From CAVQRC01 sp963715045 (GTDB taxonomy: Bacteria > Planctomycetota > Planctomycetia > Pirellulales > Lacipirellulaceae): a DNA stretch of 64,000 nucleotides. A program made the position numbers and the translations under genes. Every line of letters starts with the position of its first letter. The stretch's first letter is position 1. The stretch lies in NCBI GenBank assembly GCA_963715045.1, contig CAVQRC010000046.1, forward strand, positions 50,177-114,176, read 5' to 3'. The notes beneath the pieces are model-generated. The model was given only the letters and a program-made list of their open reading frames with translations, had not been told where the DNA came from and did no database searches. Below are positions 47,353-56,116 of the stretch, piece by piece.

Positions 47353-48297
47353 TCAATCGACCAGGTGCTCGAGACCCACCTCGCGACACCGCTCACTGAA
47401 CGTTCCGCGCACGAATTGCAGACCCTGGCGGCGGACCAGGGGCCGCAAAGCCACCGCCAGCCGACACGGAATCAACCCCGCGATCGCCCGCACGGCACAT
47501 GCCCAGGCCAGCTGGCATCGCCCCAGGACACGTTCTCGATCGCTGTCCCGGGCGAAGCTCGTGTTCGGCTGGTACGCAACCTCGAGCATCTGCCGGTGGA
47601 ACGGCACGCCGACGAATTCGCATACCCGCCCAACCTCGGCCCGGGGATCGGCCCGCAGCGATTCGTACGCGACGACCAAAGCCCCGTGTTGCCGGCACAG
47701 ACGATCGAGCATCGCGTGCTGGAACCCGTACGAGGCGGCCAACCGAGTCACCGAAGCGGGCCACGCGAGTTTGCGAAGCAATTTGACGGTCGATCGCAGC
47801 GTCGACTCGAATTCGCGACGGATGACCACCACGCGGCATTCTCCCAGGCTTCGAATCACGTCTTCTGCGTGCCAGGGGTCGACTTTCTGGATCCAGCCGC
47901 GGGCCGCCCGGCGATCGCGGAAATCATCCATCGAGCATCGAAACATCTCCAGGCAGGTACGTGGGCGAGGGTCGGCCTCGTAGAGGAACTCCCGGCGTCC
48001 TTCAATGGCACGAAAGAAATCGCTCTGGGACCACAGTTCGACCGCCGCCACGAATTGATCCGGATCACTCAGATCGCCCAGGGCGGGACCGAGCTTGTTG
48101 GGCATATTGGTCTCGATGATCCCGCGATGCGTCGTGCTTTGAGCACCCACCAGGAGCGGGTGGTTGCAGAGGATGTTCGACAGCCACTTGGTGCCTGAGC
48201 GGTTCATGCCGACCACGAGGACCGGGGGCAGGAGGTCCGTGTCCGTACCGCCAACGGGGCAGGGGACCGGTCGCAGAGAGCCAACTGGTAGGGACAT
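47353..48297 (-). CDS. Sulfotransferase family protein
   Basis: The start at 48297 (MSLPVGSLRP) yields 314 residues; the frame extends upstream through a low-complexity repeat and is not protein-like there. VLVVGMNRSGTKWLSNIL is the 5'-phosphosulfate loop of PAPS-dependent sulfotransferases, and CRVVVIRREFESTLRST contains the 3'-phosphate-binding region. Later parts (YESLRADPRAEVGRVCEFVG) match family 1/3 enzymes. The acceptor is unknown. Planctomycetes carry many such genes, probably for sulfated polysaccharides or lipids. Confidence 0.85.
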   Translation of the reverse strand: MSLPVGSLRPVPCPVGGTDTDLLPPVLVVGMNRSGTKWLSNILCNHPLLVGAQSTTHRGIIETNMPNKLGPALGDLSDPDQFVAAVELWSQSDFFRAIEGRREFLYEADPRPRTCLEMFRCSMDDFRDRRAARGWIQKVDPWHAEDVIRSLGECRVVVIRREFESTLRSTVKLLRKLAWPASVTRLAASYGFQHAMLDRLCRQHGALVVAYESLRADPRAEVGRVCEFVGVPFHRQMLEVAYQPNTSFARDSDRERVLGRCQLAWACAVRAIAGLIPCRLAVALRPLVRRQGLQFVRGTFSERCREVGLEHLVD

Positions 48298-48778
48298 GGC
48301 GGGGAGGATAGTGGCGGCGGGGAGATGGGGCAAGAGGACCGGGACGCTGGGACGCTGGGACGCTGGGACGCTGGGACCTGGGACTCTGGGACTCTGGGAC
48401 GCTGGGACGCTGGGACGTGGGCTCTGGGACGCTGGGGCTCTGGGACGGTGGGGCTCTGGGGGTGAACTGGCGGGGGGGTCTCGACGTAACGATTGCAGGG
48501 CATGCACGCCCCAGTCAGGGTGACCAGGACTTTTCGGCCCGCTGTTTCTTGACACCGGAGTTGGAAATCTGACCTAGGTTTCAGGAGGCGGGCGAAGCAC
48601 GAGTGCCCGCCGCTTGCTCCTTCTCCCTCCTGACTTATCTAGACCCGGCCGCCCCCCTCTCGAGCCGCGTCGGCAATCTCATCGAACGCATTGATCGGCC
48701 GTCTGTGCCTCCCGTTTACGCTGCGTCGCTTGACGACCTGGCGTGGATCAACGGCGGCCGCGCGAAGGTAGACGTCGT
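48298..48778. other. Intergenic region between divergent genes
   Basis: About 480 bases. It holds the family F tract (48335-48460) and otherwise no gene. Both the sulfotransferase and the subtilase must be transcribed from here. Confidence 0.5.
48335..48460. repeat. Low-complexity GGGACGCT repeat, family F
   Basis: GGGACGCTGGGACGCTGGGA repeats for about 120 bases with variants GGGACTCT, GGGACCT and GGGGCTCT. The 9-10 base period is irregular. On one strand it is a long purine-biased G-rich run with many GGG triplets, so it could form G-quadruplex structure. It lies just upstream of the sulfotransferase start. Confidence 0.75.
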
Positions 48779-51700
48779 ATGCGCAGGCCAAGGCAGTGCC
48801 GCTCCGTTCGCCGCGTGGCGATCGTGGAGTCCCTCGAGGATCGAATCGTCATGTCGGCCGACCCGATCGGGTTGGGCGCTCCCCTCCAGCAGCACGCGGT
48901 CATCGACACCCCGCTCGCGCATTACGACCGGCCCCAGTTGGACGTCGATTTCGCCGACGATCACCATCTCTATCATCCGCCTGACCTCACGCTCGACGGC
49001 GAAGTCGAAGCGGGGATCCTGGATTCGATTGAGCAGATCGAAACGCATCTCGACGAGGCACACGCCAACACGGGTCACACGCAGATCATGGCGGACTACG
49101 GCCTGTACGGGAGCGGCCAGACCGTGGCCGTCATCGACAGCGGCATCGCCTACGATCACTTCGCTCTGGGAGCAGGGCTGGGCACCAGCTACCGGGTGGT
49201 CGGAGGGTGGGATTTTGCCGAGGACGACGCCAACCCTTACGACGACGCACCTGGCGGCGGCCATGGGACCCACGTGTCCGGCATCGTCGGATCCGACACG
49301 GGTAATCCACAGACTTCGGGCGTCGCTGCGGGAGTCGACCTGGTCGCCTTGCGGGTCTTCAACGATGAGGGCGAAGGTTACTTCAGTTGGGTGGAAGACG
49401 CCTTGCAGTGGGTGCACGACAACCGGAATGCGTTCGAGAATCCAATCACGACGGTGAACCTGTCGATCGGTGCCAGTTGGAACAGCGACTCTCCGCCCGC
49501 CTGGGCGTCGCTGGAAGACGAGTTCCTTCAGCTCCGCGAGGACGGCGTCTTCATCGCCGTATCGGCCGGCAACAGTTTCACGAGTTACGAACAGCAACTG
49601 GGCCTCAGCTACCCGGCCGCCAGTCCGAGTGTCGTTCCCGTGATGGCCCTCAACGACGACGGAACGCTCGCCTACTTCAGCCAGCGACATCCGCACGCAA
49701 TCGCGGCACCGGGCAGGTGGATTACCAGCACCGTTCCCGATTACGTCGGCAACAACAACGGCCAGCCCGACGATTGGGTCAGCATGAGCGGGACCAGCAT
49801 GGCCGCTCCCTACGTCGCGGGCGCGAGCGTGCTGATTCGCGAAGCCATGGAGTTTGCCGGCTATGTGAACATCACGCAGGACACGATCTACGATCACATT
49901 CGCGATACGGCCGACCCGTTTGTGGATGACGAAACGGGCATCGAGTTTTTGAGTCTCAACCTCGAGGCGGCGATCGACGCCTTGATGCCGGCGGACGAGT
50001 TCGGCTCGACCGTGTCGACGGCCCATGACCTCGGCACGCTCGTCGGTAGCGGTCTTTCGGAAAGTGGTTCGATTCAGAGCCGTAGCGATGTCGACTATTT
50101 CCGATTTACGGCCGGCAGCACCGGCAGGGCGTGGTTCACGGCGACCGCGGCCACCCACGAACTGGATGTCTCCTGGGTGCTCGAAGAAGGAACCGGCAGC
50201 GTCACAGGCGAGGGGGGCCAGGTGTTCGCGTTCGATGTCGTGGCGGGTTCGGAATACGTCGTCGGGATCGGCACCCAACGCGGCGTCGGCCACTACGCGA
50301 TCGAAGCGTCGCTCAGCGGGGCGATCGATCCGATCGACTGGGGAAGCGTCGCCTTCGCGACGGTGGGCGGCGTCGACAACAGCGGTGGAACCGCGTGGTA
50401 CCAGTTGCAGACCACCGGATCGGGCTACGTGACGGTCGAAGCATTCTTCGACCAGACGGCCGGCGACGTCGACCTGCAACTGTTCGACGCCGAATTGAAC
50501 CTCACCGATGTGAGCCAGGGGTACGCCGCCCAGGAACGCGTCGACGCGGCCACCACCGCAGGTGAAATGTTCTACCTGCACGTCACGGGTGCGAATGCCA
50601 ACATCAACTTTCGAATCACCAACCTGGTAGAGGTCTCGAACTCGACGGCAACGATCCACGGCACGGAGGGGAACGACAACTTCGTCGTGACGGCCGGCGA
50701 CACCACCCACGCGGTGTCGGTCAACGGCGTCACGTATGCGTTCGACGCGGCTTCGCTCACGAATATCCAGATCGAGGATGGCGGAGGCGGACACGACGTC
50801 CTCACGGCGTACGGAACCAGCGGCAACGAAATCGCCACCTTGGCGGTCGGCAGCCTGACCGTCACCGGCGGAGAGTACACGATCGCGGCGAACGACATTG
50901 AACAGGTCGAAGTCTATGGCGGCGGCGGCTACGACCAGGCCAGGTTCCTGGATACCGCGGGTGACGAGACGTACATCGTGTCGCCGACTTCGGCCACGAT
51001 GACCGGCAGCCATTTCGCGCACACGGCCCATGACTTCGCCTGGACCGTCGCCGAGGCCACCGGTGGCGACGACCGGGCCTACCTCTACGATTCGAAGGGC
51101 AGTGACCTGTTCCGCGGCTGGCACAACGTGGCAGTGATCAGTGGGGACGGTTTCTACAACCGCGTGGATCACTTCGACCGCGTCTACGCCTACGCCTCGG
51201 AAGGTCAGGACGAGGCCCGCTTCTACGACTCGCCAACCGACGATCTGTACCGCTCCTGGGACGATCGGGCGGTCATGATGGGCGACCACTTCTACAACTT
51301 CGCCAGCAACTTCGACCGCACCCTCGCCTTCTCCTCGGCAGGTCACGACACGGCCCGAATGTACGACTCGGCCGCCAATGACCTCTACCGATCGTGGAAG
51401 AGCCACGTCGTCATGATGGGCGACCACTTCTACAACTTCGCCGGCAACTTCGCGCAAACCTACGCCTACTCGACGGGTGGAGTCGACGAGGCACGCATGT
51501 ACGACGACACCCTTGGTGATGACCTGTACCGCGCGTGGAGCAATCAAGTCGTGATGTCGGGTGACGGTTACTACAACGTCGCCCAGGACTTCCGCTACGC
51601 GACCGGATTCTCGCTGGGCGGCAACGACGTCGCCCGCCTTTACGATACGGCCGACGGCGACGAAGTGTATCAAGCTCACGTCAGCTGGACCGAGATGGCC

Positions 51701-52378
51701 GGCAGCCAGTTCACCAACTACACCTTCAACTTCCGCCGGACCTACGCCTATGCTCGCGGAGGCGTCGACCGAGCGTACTTCTTTGATTCCGAACATGATG
51801 ATCTGTATCGGACCTGGGATGTTCGCGCGATCATGATGGGCGACGGCTACTACAATCTCGGCGAGGGCTTCGATCGCACTTATGGATTCGCCTCGTCCGG
51901 AGCGGATGAGGCGCGGTTTTACGATTCGGCCAGTAGTGATCTCTACCGGGCCTGGGATTCGTTCGCGATCATGATGGGCAGCGGCTACTACAACCGGGCT
52001 GACCAGTTCGAAGTCACGCGGGCGTTTTCTACGGAAGGTCTGGACGAGGCACGGTTCTACGACTCGATCGGGGCCGACGTGTTCACTTCCCAGGCGACGA
52101 CGTCATCGATGACCGGGGCGGGCTACGCGAATTACGGTCACGGCTTCGCGTTCGTCCTGGCCGATGCGGGTAGCGGGTACGACCGCGCGGTGCTGTACGA
52201 CACGTCGGAAGACGACAGCGTGCACGCGCTCACCTGGGGGACCGTTCTGAACGGGGGATACTATGCGCGGGTATGTGGTTTCGACGAGGTCGAAGTTCGA
52301 CGAATCAACGGAGGAAGCGATTCGTCAGTCACGGAGAGCGTCGACTATCTGTTCTCATTAGTCGGCGACTGGGACTGA
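48779..52378 (+). CDS. Large subtilisin-family (S8) peptidase with ten C-terminal 46-residue repeats
   Basis: The ATG at 48779 gives 1199 residues starting MRRPRQCRSVRRVAIVESLE, with the planctomycete LEPR-like motif LEDRIVMSAD. The catalytic triad is Asp120 (AVIDSGIAYDH), His162 (GGHGTHVSGI) and Ser340 (SGTSMAAPYVAG). LSIGASWNS and SAGNSF fit the oxyanion region. Residues of about 400-500 form a PPC-like beta-sandwich (VDYFRFTAGSTGRAWFTATA), with a second similar domain to about 620. Residues of about 718-1178 are ten repeats of 46 residues. It is secreted or surface-attached, probably degrading proteins outside the cell. A strong terminator follows at 52478. Confidence 0.9.
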   Translation: MRRPRQCRSVRRVAIVESLEDRIVMSADPIGLGAPLQQHAVIDTPLAHYDRPQLDVDFADDHHLYHPPDLTLDGEVEAGILDSIEQIETHLDEAHANTGHTQIMADYGLYGSGQTVAVIDSGIAYDHFALGAGLGTSYRVVGGWDFAEDDANPYDDAPGGGHGTHVSGIVGSDTGNPQTSGVAAGVDLVALRVFNDEGEGYFSWVEDALQWVHDNRNAFENPITTVNLSIGASWNSDSPPAWASLEDEFLQLREDGVFIAVSAGNSFTSYEQQLGLSYPAASPSVVPVMALNDDGTLAYFSQRHPHAIAAPGRWITSTVPDYVGNNNGQPDDWVSMSGTSMAAPYVAGASVLIREAMEFAGYVNITQDTIYDHIRDTADPFVDDETGIEFLSLNLEAAIDALMPADEFGSTVSTAHDLGTLVGSGLSESGSIQSRSDVDYFRFTAGSTGRAWFTATAATHELDVSWVLEEGTGSVTGEGGQVFAFDVVAGSEYVVGIGTQRGVGHYAIEASLSGAIDPIDWGSVAFATVGGVDNSGGTAWYQLQTTGSGYVTVEAFFDQTAGDVDLQLFDAELNLTDVSQGYAAQERVDAATTAGEMFYLHVTGANANINFRITNLVEVSNSTATIHGTEGNDNFVVTAGDTTHAVSVNGVTYAFDAASLTNIQIEDGGGGHDVLTAYGTSGNEIATLAVGSLTVTGGEYTIAANDIEQVEVYGGGGYDQARFLDTAGDETYIVSPTSATMTGSHFAHTAHDFAWTVAEATGGDDRAYLYDSKGSDLFRGWHNVAVISGDGFYNRVDHFDRVYAYASEGQDEARFYDSPTDDLYRSWDDRAVMMGDHFYNFASNFDRTLAFSSAGHDTARMYDSAANDLYRSWKSHVVMMGDHFYNFAGNFAQTYAYSTGGVDEARMYDDTLGDDLYRAWSNQVVMSGDGYYNVAQDFRYATGFSLGGNDVARLYDTADGDEVYQAHVSWTEMAGSQFTNYTFNFRRTYAYARGGVDRAYFFDSEHDDLYRTWDVRAIMMGDGYYNLGEGFDRTYGFASSGADEARFYDSASSDLYRAWDSFAIMMGSGYYNRADQFEVTRAFSTEGLDEARFYDSIGADVFTSQATTSSMTGAGYANYGHGFAFVLADAGSGYDRAVLYDTSEDDSVHALTWGTVLNGGYYARVCGFDEVEVRRINGGSDSSVTESVDYLFSLVGDWD
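50930..52313 (+). repeat. Ten tandem 46-residue repeats within the subtilase
   Basis: Consensus of each repeat: D-x-A-R-[FM]-Y-D-S, a short acidic loop, D-L-Y-R-x-W, about seven residues, M-M-G-D-x-[FY]-Y-N, a variable segment, F-D-R-x-[YA]-[AG]-F-S-x-x-G. Examples are DEARFYDSPTDDLYRSW, VMMGDHFYNFASNFDRT and AIMMGDGYYNLGEGFDRT. Repeats 2-8 are the closest to consensus; the first and last two are diverged. The acidic loop DSxxDDLYR might bind calcium. No known repeat name is assigned. Confidence 0.8.
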
Positions 52379-52477
52379 CACACGCGGCGGCCGTCTCGGG
52401 CACAGACGCCGCCGTGAGGTCGGGATCCTGAGGGCAACAGGATTTCGGCCAGGCAGGATGGAAGGGCAGCAAACCAT

Positions 52478-52514
52478 GGGCCGGTCCCGCGAGGGACCGG
52501 CCCGGTTTGTTTTA
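52478..52514 (+). terminator. Strong rho-independent terminator of the subtilase
   Basis: GGGCCGGTCCC and GGGACCGGCCC form a perfect eleven-pair stem with loop GCGA, followed by GGTTTGTTTTA. It lies 100 bases after the subtilase stop. Confidence 0.9.
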
Positions 52515-52638
52515 GGGGTCGAGAGTGAGGTCAGGGGTCTGGGGTCAGAAGCGCTGGCGTTGAGAGACGGCCCTCGAGCGTTTAGATTCCTAACTCATCC
52601 ACACTGATCCCCGACCCCTGATCCCCGACCCCTCTCAC
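52514..52638. repeat. Two-armed element, family D, abutting the M3 peptidase start
   Basis: The left arm AGGGGTCGAGAGTGAGGTCA, then GGGGTCTGGGGTCAG, and right arm CTGATCCCCGACCCCTGATC, then CCCGACCCCTC, are inverted. TAACTCATCC precedes the right arm, the same core word as in the loop of the 55971 element. The right arm ends five bases before ATG 52639, so the gene has no Shine-Dalgarno sequence. Confidence 0.75.
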
Positions 52639-54303
52639 ATGCCCATTCCATTTTCCTCCGTCCACGCCGAGACGCCTTCTTACGAGAGCCTGTTGGCGGC
52701 CTACGAACAGATTCTCTCTGCGCTGAGCCAGGCGACCGACGAGTCGGCCGCCGTGGCCGCGGTCGATCAGTGGGAGCAGGTCCGCCGCAACTACGAGACC
52801 TGGTCGAGCCTCGTCGAATTGCACTTCGAGCAGGACACGACCAATACGCAGTACCAACAGGCGCGGCAGGCCCGGGACGAACTCACTCCCAGGTTCACCG
52901 ACCTTGAGGTTCGCTGCAAACGACTTCTGCTCGAGGAGGACCGTCGCCGCTTGTACGGTCCGTTGCTGGGGCAGCAGGCGTTCGCGTTGTGGGAGGCCGA
53001 TGTCCTGAGTTTCGCTCCCGTCATCCAGGACGATCTGGTCGCAGAGTCCACACTCGAAGCCGAGTACACCGAACTGTGCGGCGGGGCCAGGCTCGCCTTC
53101 GATGGAGGGGAGTACAATCTCTCCTCGATTACGAAGTTCCTGCAGCAGTCTGATCGGGGCGTGCGACACGCGGCGGAACAAGTCCGTTGGAACTGGTGCC
53201 AGGACAACGGTGAAGCACTCGATGAGGTGTTCGACAAGCTGGTCAAGCTGCGGCACCAGATCGCGACGAAGCTCGGTTTCGCAACCTTTATCGAGTTGGC
53301 CTACAAGCGAATGAACCGCGTCGACTACACGCATGCCGACGTCGAGCGGTTTCGCGATCAGGTCCGTGAGCACGTGGTGCCGTTATGCAGCAAACTCTAC
53401 GCCGAGCAGGCGGAACGGCTTGGCGTCGACCCACTGATGGTCTGGGACGAACCGCTGTACGATCGACACGACAATCCGTTGCCGCAGGGTGGCCACGACT
53501 GGATGCTCGAACGGGCGAAAGAAATGTTCGACGCCATGGGACCGCTCGGTTCGTTCTTCCGCATGCTCGCTGACGGCGGCTATCTCGACCTCAAGATTCG
53601 CGACGGCAAAGCGCCCGGCGGGTTCTGTACCTGGTTCCCTAACTACGGCATGCCGTTCATCTTTGCCAATTTCAACGGCACCAAAGGAGACGTCGAAGTC
53701 TTCACGCACGAAGTGGGGCATGCGTTCCAGGGTTACTCGAGTCGTGACTTCAAGCTCAGCGAATACCACTGGCCCACCTATGAGTCGTGCGAGATTCACT
53801 CGATGGGACTCGAGTTTCTGACCTGGCCCCACATGGAAAAGTTCTTCGGCGACGAAGCCGACCGGTTCCGCCGGATCCATCTCACGCAAAGCCTGCAGTT
53901 TCTGCCGTACGGCGTCGCCGTCGATCATTTCCAGCATCGAGTGTACGCGGCACCCGACGCGACGCCCGCAGACCGCCACGCCATGTGGCGACAGATGGAA
54001 CAAACGTATCTCCCCTGGCGAAACTGGGGAGACCTCGCGTACGGCGCGAAGGGAGGGCGATGGCAGTTGCAACGGCATATCTACACCGCGCCGTTCTACT
54101 ACATCGACTACACGCTCGCCTTGACGTGTGCCCTGCAATTCTGGCGACGCTCCGAACGCAACGCCCCGCAGGCGCTGGATGACTACCTCGCCCTCTGCCG
54201 CCGCGGAGGATCGTTGCCGTTCGGTGAACTGGTCGCCGCCACAGGACTGGAGAGTCCTTTTAAGCCCGGTACGCTGGCCAGCATCGTGGAAGGCATCGCC
54301 TGA
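52639..54303 (+). CDS. M3-family oligoendopeptidase (PepF-like)
   Basis: A 554-residue zinc metallopeptidase. The active site FTHEVGHAFQGY has His357, Glu358 and His361, followed by the third-ligand region YESCEIHSMGLEFL. EFANFNGTKGDVEVF-like sequence before it (MPFIFANFNGTKGDVEV) and IYTAPFYYIDYTLALTCALQ, FWRR near the end are typical of oligoendopeptidase F-type enzymes, which cut peptides in the cytosol. There is no signal peptide. No ribosome site precedes the ATG because a family D repeat lies there, so leaderless-like initiation is possible. The TGA stop lies in a family E hairpin. Confidence 0.9.
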   Translation: MPIPFSSVHAETPSYESLLAAYEQILSALSQATDESAAVAAVDQWEQVRRNYETWSSLVELHFEQDTTNTQYQQARQARDELTPRFTDLEVRCKRLLLEEDRRRLYGPLLGQQAFALWEADVLSFAPVIQDDLVAESTLEAEYTELCGGARLAFDGGEYNLSSITKFLQQSDRGVRHAAEQVRWNWCQDNGEALDEVFDKLVKLRHQIATKLGFATFIELAYKRMNRVDYTHADVERFRDQVREHVVPLCSKLYAEQAERLGVDPLMVWDEPLYDRHDNPLPQGGHDWMLERAKEMFDAMGPLGSFFRMLADGGYLDLKIRDGKAPGGFCTWFPNYGMPFIFANFNGTKGDVEVFTHEVGHAFQGYSSRDFKLSEYHWPTYESCEIHSMGLEFLTWPHMEKFFGDEADRFRRIHLTQSLQFLPYGVAVDHFQHRVYAAPDATPADRHAMWRQMEQTYLPWRNWGDLAYGAKGGRWQLQRHIYTAPFYYIDYTLALTCALQFWRRSERNAPQALDDYLALCRRGGSLPFGELVAATGLESPFKPGTLASIVEGIA

Positions 54304-54527
54304 AGCCCGGCTTCTTCCGTGACGTGCGCGTCTCAAACCCTCCCCGCGCGAAGCCGGGCTTCTTCGAATCGGCACCCGCCTCGGCGTTCATCGCGTCTAA
54401 AGGGGCGTCGGGCTTCGCAGGTAGTTTCTTGGTGCCGGTCCTGCGAACGCGGTTCGGCAGCGCTGAGAAGCCCGGCTTGAGGCCTCGAAATTCTGACCAT
54501 GCATCGTCGCGGAAAAAGCCGGGCTTC
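54302..54527. repeat. Two hairpin elements, family E, between convergent genes
   Basis: The first hairpin (54302-54362) has GAAGCCCGGCTTCTTCCGTG and, after a loop, GCGCGAAGCCGGGCTTC. The second (54465-54527, 63 bp) has GAGAAGCCCGGCTT, then GACCATGC in the middle, and AAAAAGCCGGGCTTC at the end; it matches 18371-18433 in length and core. The first hairpin begins with the TGA stop of the M3 peptidase. The ZIP transporter stop follows 20 bases after the second. Confidence 0.8.
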
Positions 54528-54546
54528 GACACATCGCCCGCCGACG

Positions 54547-55422
54547 CTAGTGCATGTGCCCGCCGCCGACCAGGCCGACGGCGTAGGCGACGATCAGTCC
54601 GGAGATGAGGGCCAGCGACAGCTTGACGCGATCGTGATGATGGAATTGCAACTCGGGCAGGATGTCGCTCAAGGCGATACACAAGAAAGTACCGGCCGAG
54701 AAACCGAGCAGGTACGACAGAGCGGGCGAGGGCGCTGTGGGATCCAGACGAAACCCCTGCAGAAACACCACCGCCCCCAGCGGAATGGCTAACGCGAAGA
54801 TGCCATTGACGACGTGCCGCGCTCCACGGGGCCAGTTCCCCCGTGCCATCAGCGTGCCGAGCGTCAACGAATCGAACGGCTTGTGCAATACGATCACCAG
54901 AAACGTGCTGAAGCCGGCCCAGCTGTCCACGTGCGTGGCGTGGTCGTGGGCGACCGCGGCGGCCAGGGCCACGCCCGCGATCACGCTGTGCAGTGAAAGA
55001 CCGAATGCAGCGCCGCTCCACGTAATGTCATGCGAGTGCGGAGACGAGTCGTGACCGGCGTGGCTGTGGTCCTCGCACGTGCCGCCCGACGAAGGCGGAT
55101 CCAAGGCGACATCCAATTCGGGCACGTCATGGTGGTGATAGCAGAAGAACCGCTCGATAAAGAACATCGAGAGGATCCCCAGCAGCGTCATCAGCAACAC
55201 ATTCTCCACGGTCGCGGTCGAATCGGGGTTGGCAGCCGCGTCCGAGATCGCATGCCCCAACAGGTGCAGCAAAGCAACTCCGAGCATCACGCCCGCCACG
55301 AAACTGACGATCAGTTCCATGCGTCGATGCGTCAGGCGAATCGCCATCGGGATCAGGCCTCCGGCGATCGACGCGACCACGATCAGCAGGCAGTAGATGG
55401 CCAGGATCGCGGACGGCGACAT
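54547..55422 (-). CDS. ZIP-family metal transporter
   Basis: A 291-residue inner-membrane protein with about eight helices. The conserved TM4 and TM5 metal motifs are FGLSLHSVIAGVALAAAVAH and VIVLHKPFDSLTLG. A His/Asp-rich loop (CYHHHDVPELD, EDHSHAGHDSSPHSHD) lies between TM3 and TM4, as in zinc-selecting ZIPs. GFSAGTFLCIALSDILPELQ also fits. It imports zinc or a related divalent metal into the cytosol. It is convergent with the M3 peptidase gene. Confidence 0.9.
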   Translation of the reverse strand: MSPSAILAIYCLLIVVASIAGGLIPMAIRLTHRRMELIVSFVAGVMLGVALLHLLGHAISDAAANPDSTATVENVLLMTLLGILSMFFIERFFCYHHHDVPELDVALDPPSSGGTCEDHSHAGHDSSPHSHDITWSGAAFGLSLHSVIAGVALAAAVAHDHATHVDSWAGFSTFLVIVLHKPFDSLTLGTLMARGNWPRGARHVVNGIFALAIPLGAVVFLQGFRLDPTAPSPALSYLLGFSAGTFLCIALSDILPELQFHHHDRVKLSLALISGLIVAYAVGLVGGGHMH

Positions 55423-55537
55423 GCGGAGAGCCGAGAGAGAATGAACACGGCGAGTTGAGGATCAACCGGCAATGTAGAGAATGAGGATCGCCTTCCGCAA
55501 TCGCCCACGAACCGAACTCAGTTTCCAACTCGTCGCC

Positions 55538-56026
55538 ATGCTCGCCTGTGTTCAACGTGTTACCTCGGCTCACGTCGAGGTCGAACAAGAGGTCATCGGC
55601 CGCATTGGCCCCGGAATGGTCGTCCTGCTCGGGATTCATGTGGACGACGGTCCAGAGGACGTTGCCTGGATGGCCAAGAAACTCGTCGCCTTGCGAATCT
55701 TCGAAGATGACGCCGGCAAGATGAACCGATCGCTCGCGGACACGGGCGGGGCCATGTTGCTCGTCAGCCAGTTCACGCTGCTCGGTGATTGCCGCAAGGG
55801 CCGCCGGCCAAGCTTTGTTGCCGCCGCGGGGCCCGAGCAAGCCGAGCCGCTCTACCAGCAGTTGGTCGACGCGGTCCGGCGTCAGCACGTTGCCGTCGAA
55901 ACGGGTCGTTTCCGAGCCACCATGCAGGTCCACCTGGTCAACGACGGACCGGTCACGGTGCTGGTGGAGAAGGGGTCAGGGGTCGGGGTGGGGGTCAGTA
56001 ACTCATACCTGACCCCCGACCCCTGA
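55538..56026 (+). CDS. dtd: D-aminoacyl-tRNA deacylase (tail encoded by a repeat element)
   Basis: The start at 55538 (MLACVQRVTSAHVEVEQEVI) matches the usual MRAVVQRV start. SQFTLLGDCRKGRRPSF is the active-site motif, and VNDGPVTVLVE contains the Gly-cisPro-like motif that excludes L-amino acids. The enzyme frees tRNA from D-amino acids in the cytosol. The family normally ends near here; the last 15 residues (KGSGVGVGVSNSYLTPDP) are translation of the family D hairpin, which supplies the stop codon. Proofreading-relevant residues are unaffected. Confidence 0.93.
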   Translation: MLACVQRVTSAHVEVEQEVIGRIGPGMVVLLGIHVDDGPEDVAWMAKKLVALRIFEDDAGKMNRSLADTGGAMLLVSQFTLLGDCRKGRRPSFVAAAGPEQAEPLYQQLVDAVRRQHVAVETGRFRATMQVHLVNDGPVTVLVEKGSGVGVGVSNSYLTPDP

Positions 56027-56042
56027 TCCCTGACCCCTCCCC
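55971..56042. repeat. Family D hairpin between dtd and asd
   Basis: AGGGGTCAGGGGTCGGGGTG, then GGGGTCAG, pairs with CTGACCCCCGACCCCTGATC, then CCTGACCCCTCC, around TAACTCATAC. The loop word matches TAACTCATCC at 52591. The hairpin overlaps the dtd 3' end and ends 70 bases before asd. Confidence 0.85.
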
Positions 56043-56116
56043 CCAAGCCATTGCCCTGGCTGCCGCCGGCGAGCAAAATGGCCGAAACAGCCTGCCATCC
56101 CCCAACGGAGTAAGAC

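Noticed and set aside
47273..48198. Plus-strand ORFs of 236 and 294 residues
   Set aside because: They are antisense to the sulfotransferase, which has a clear PAPS-binding loop.
48716..51796. 1026-residue open frame on the minus strand
   Set aside because: It is antisense to the subtilase, whose triad, motifs and repeats are clear. High GC leaves the opposite frame open, and the translated product has no motif.
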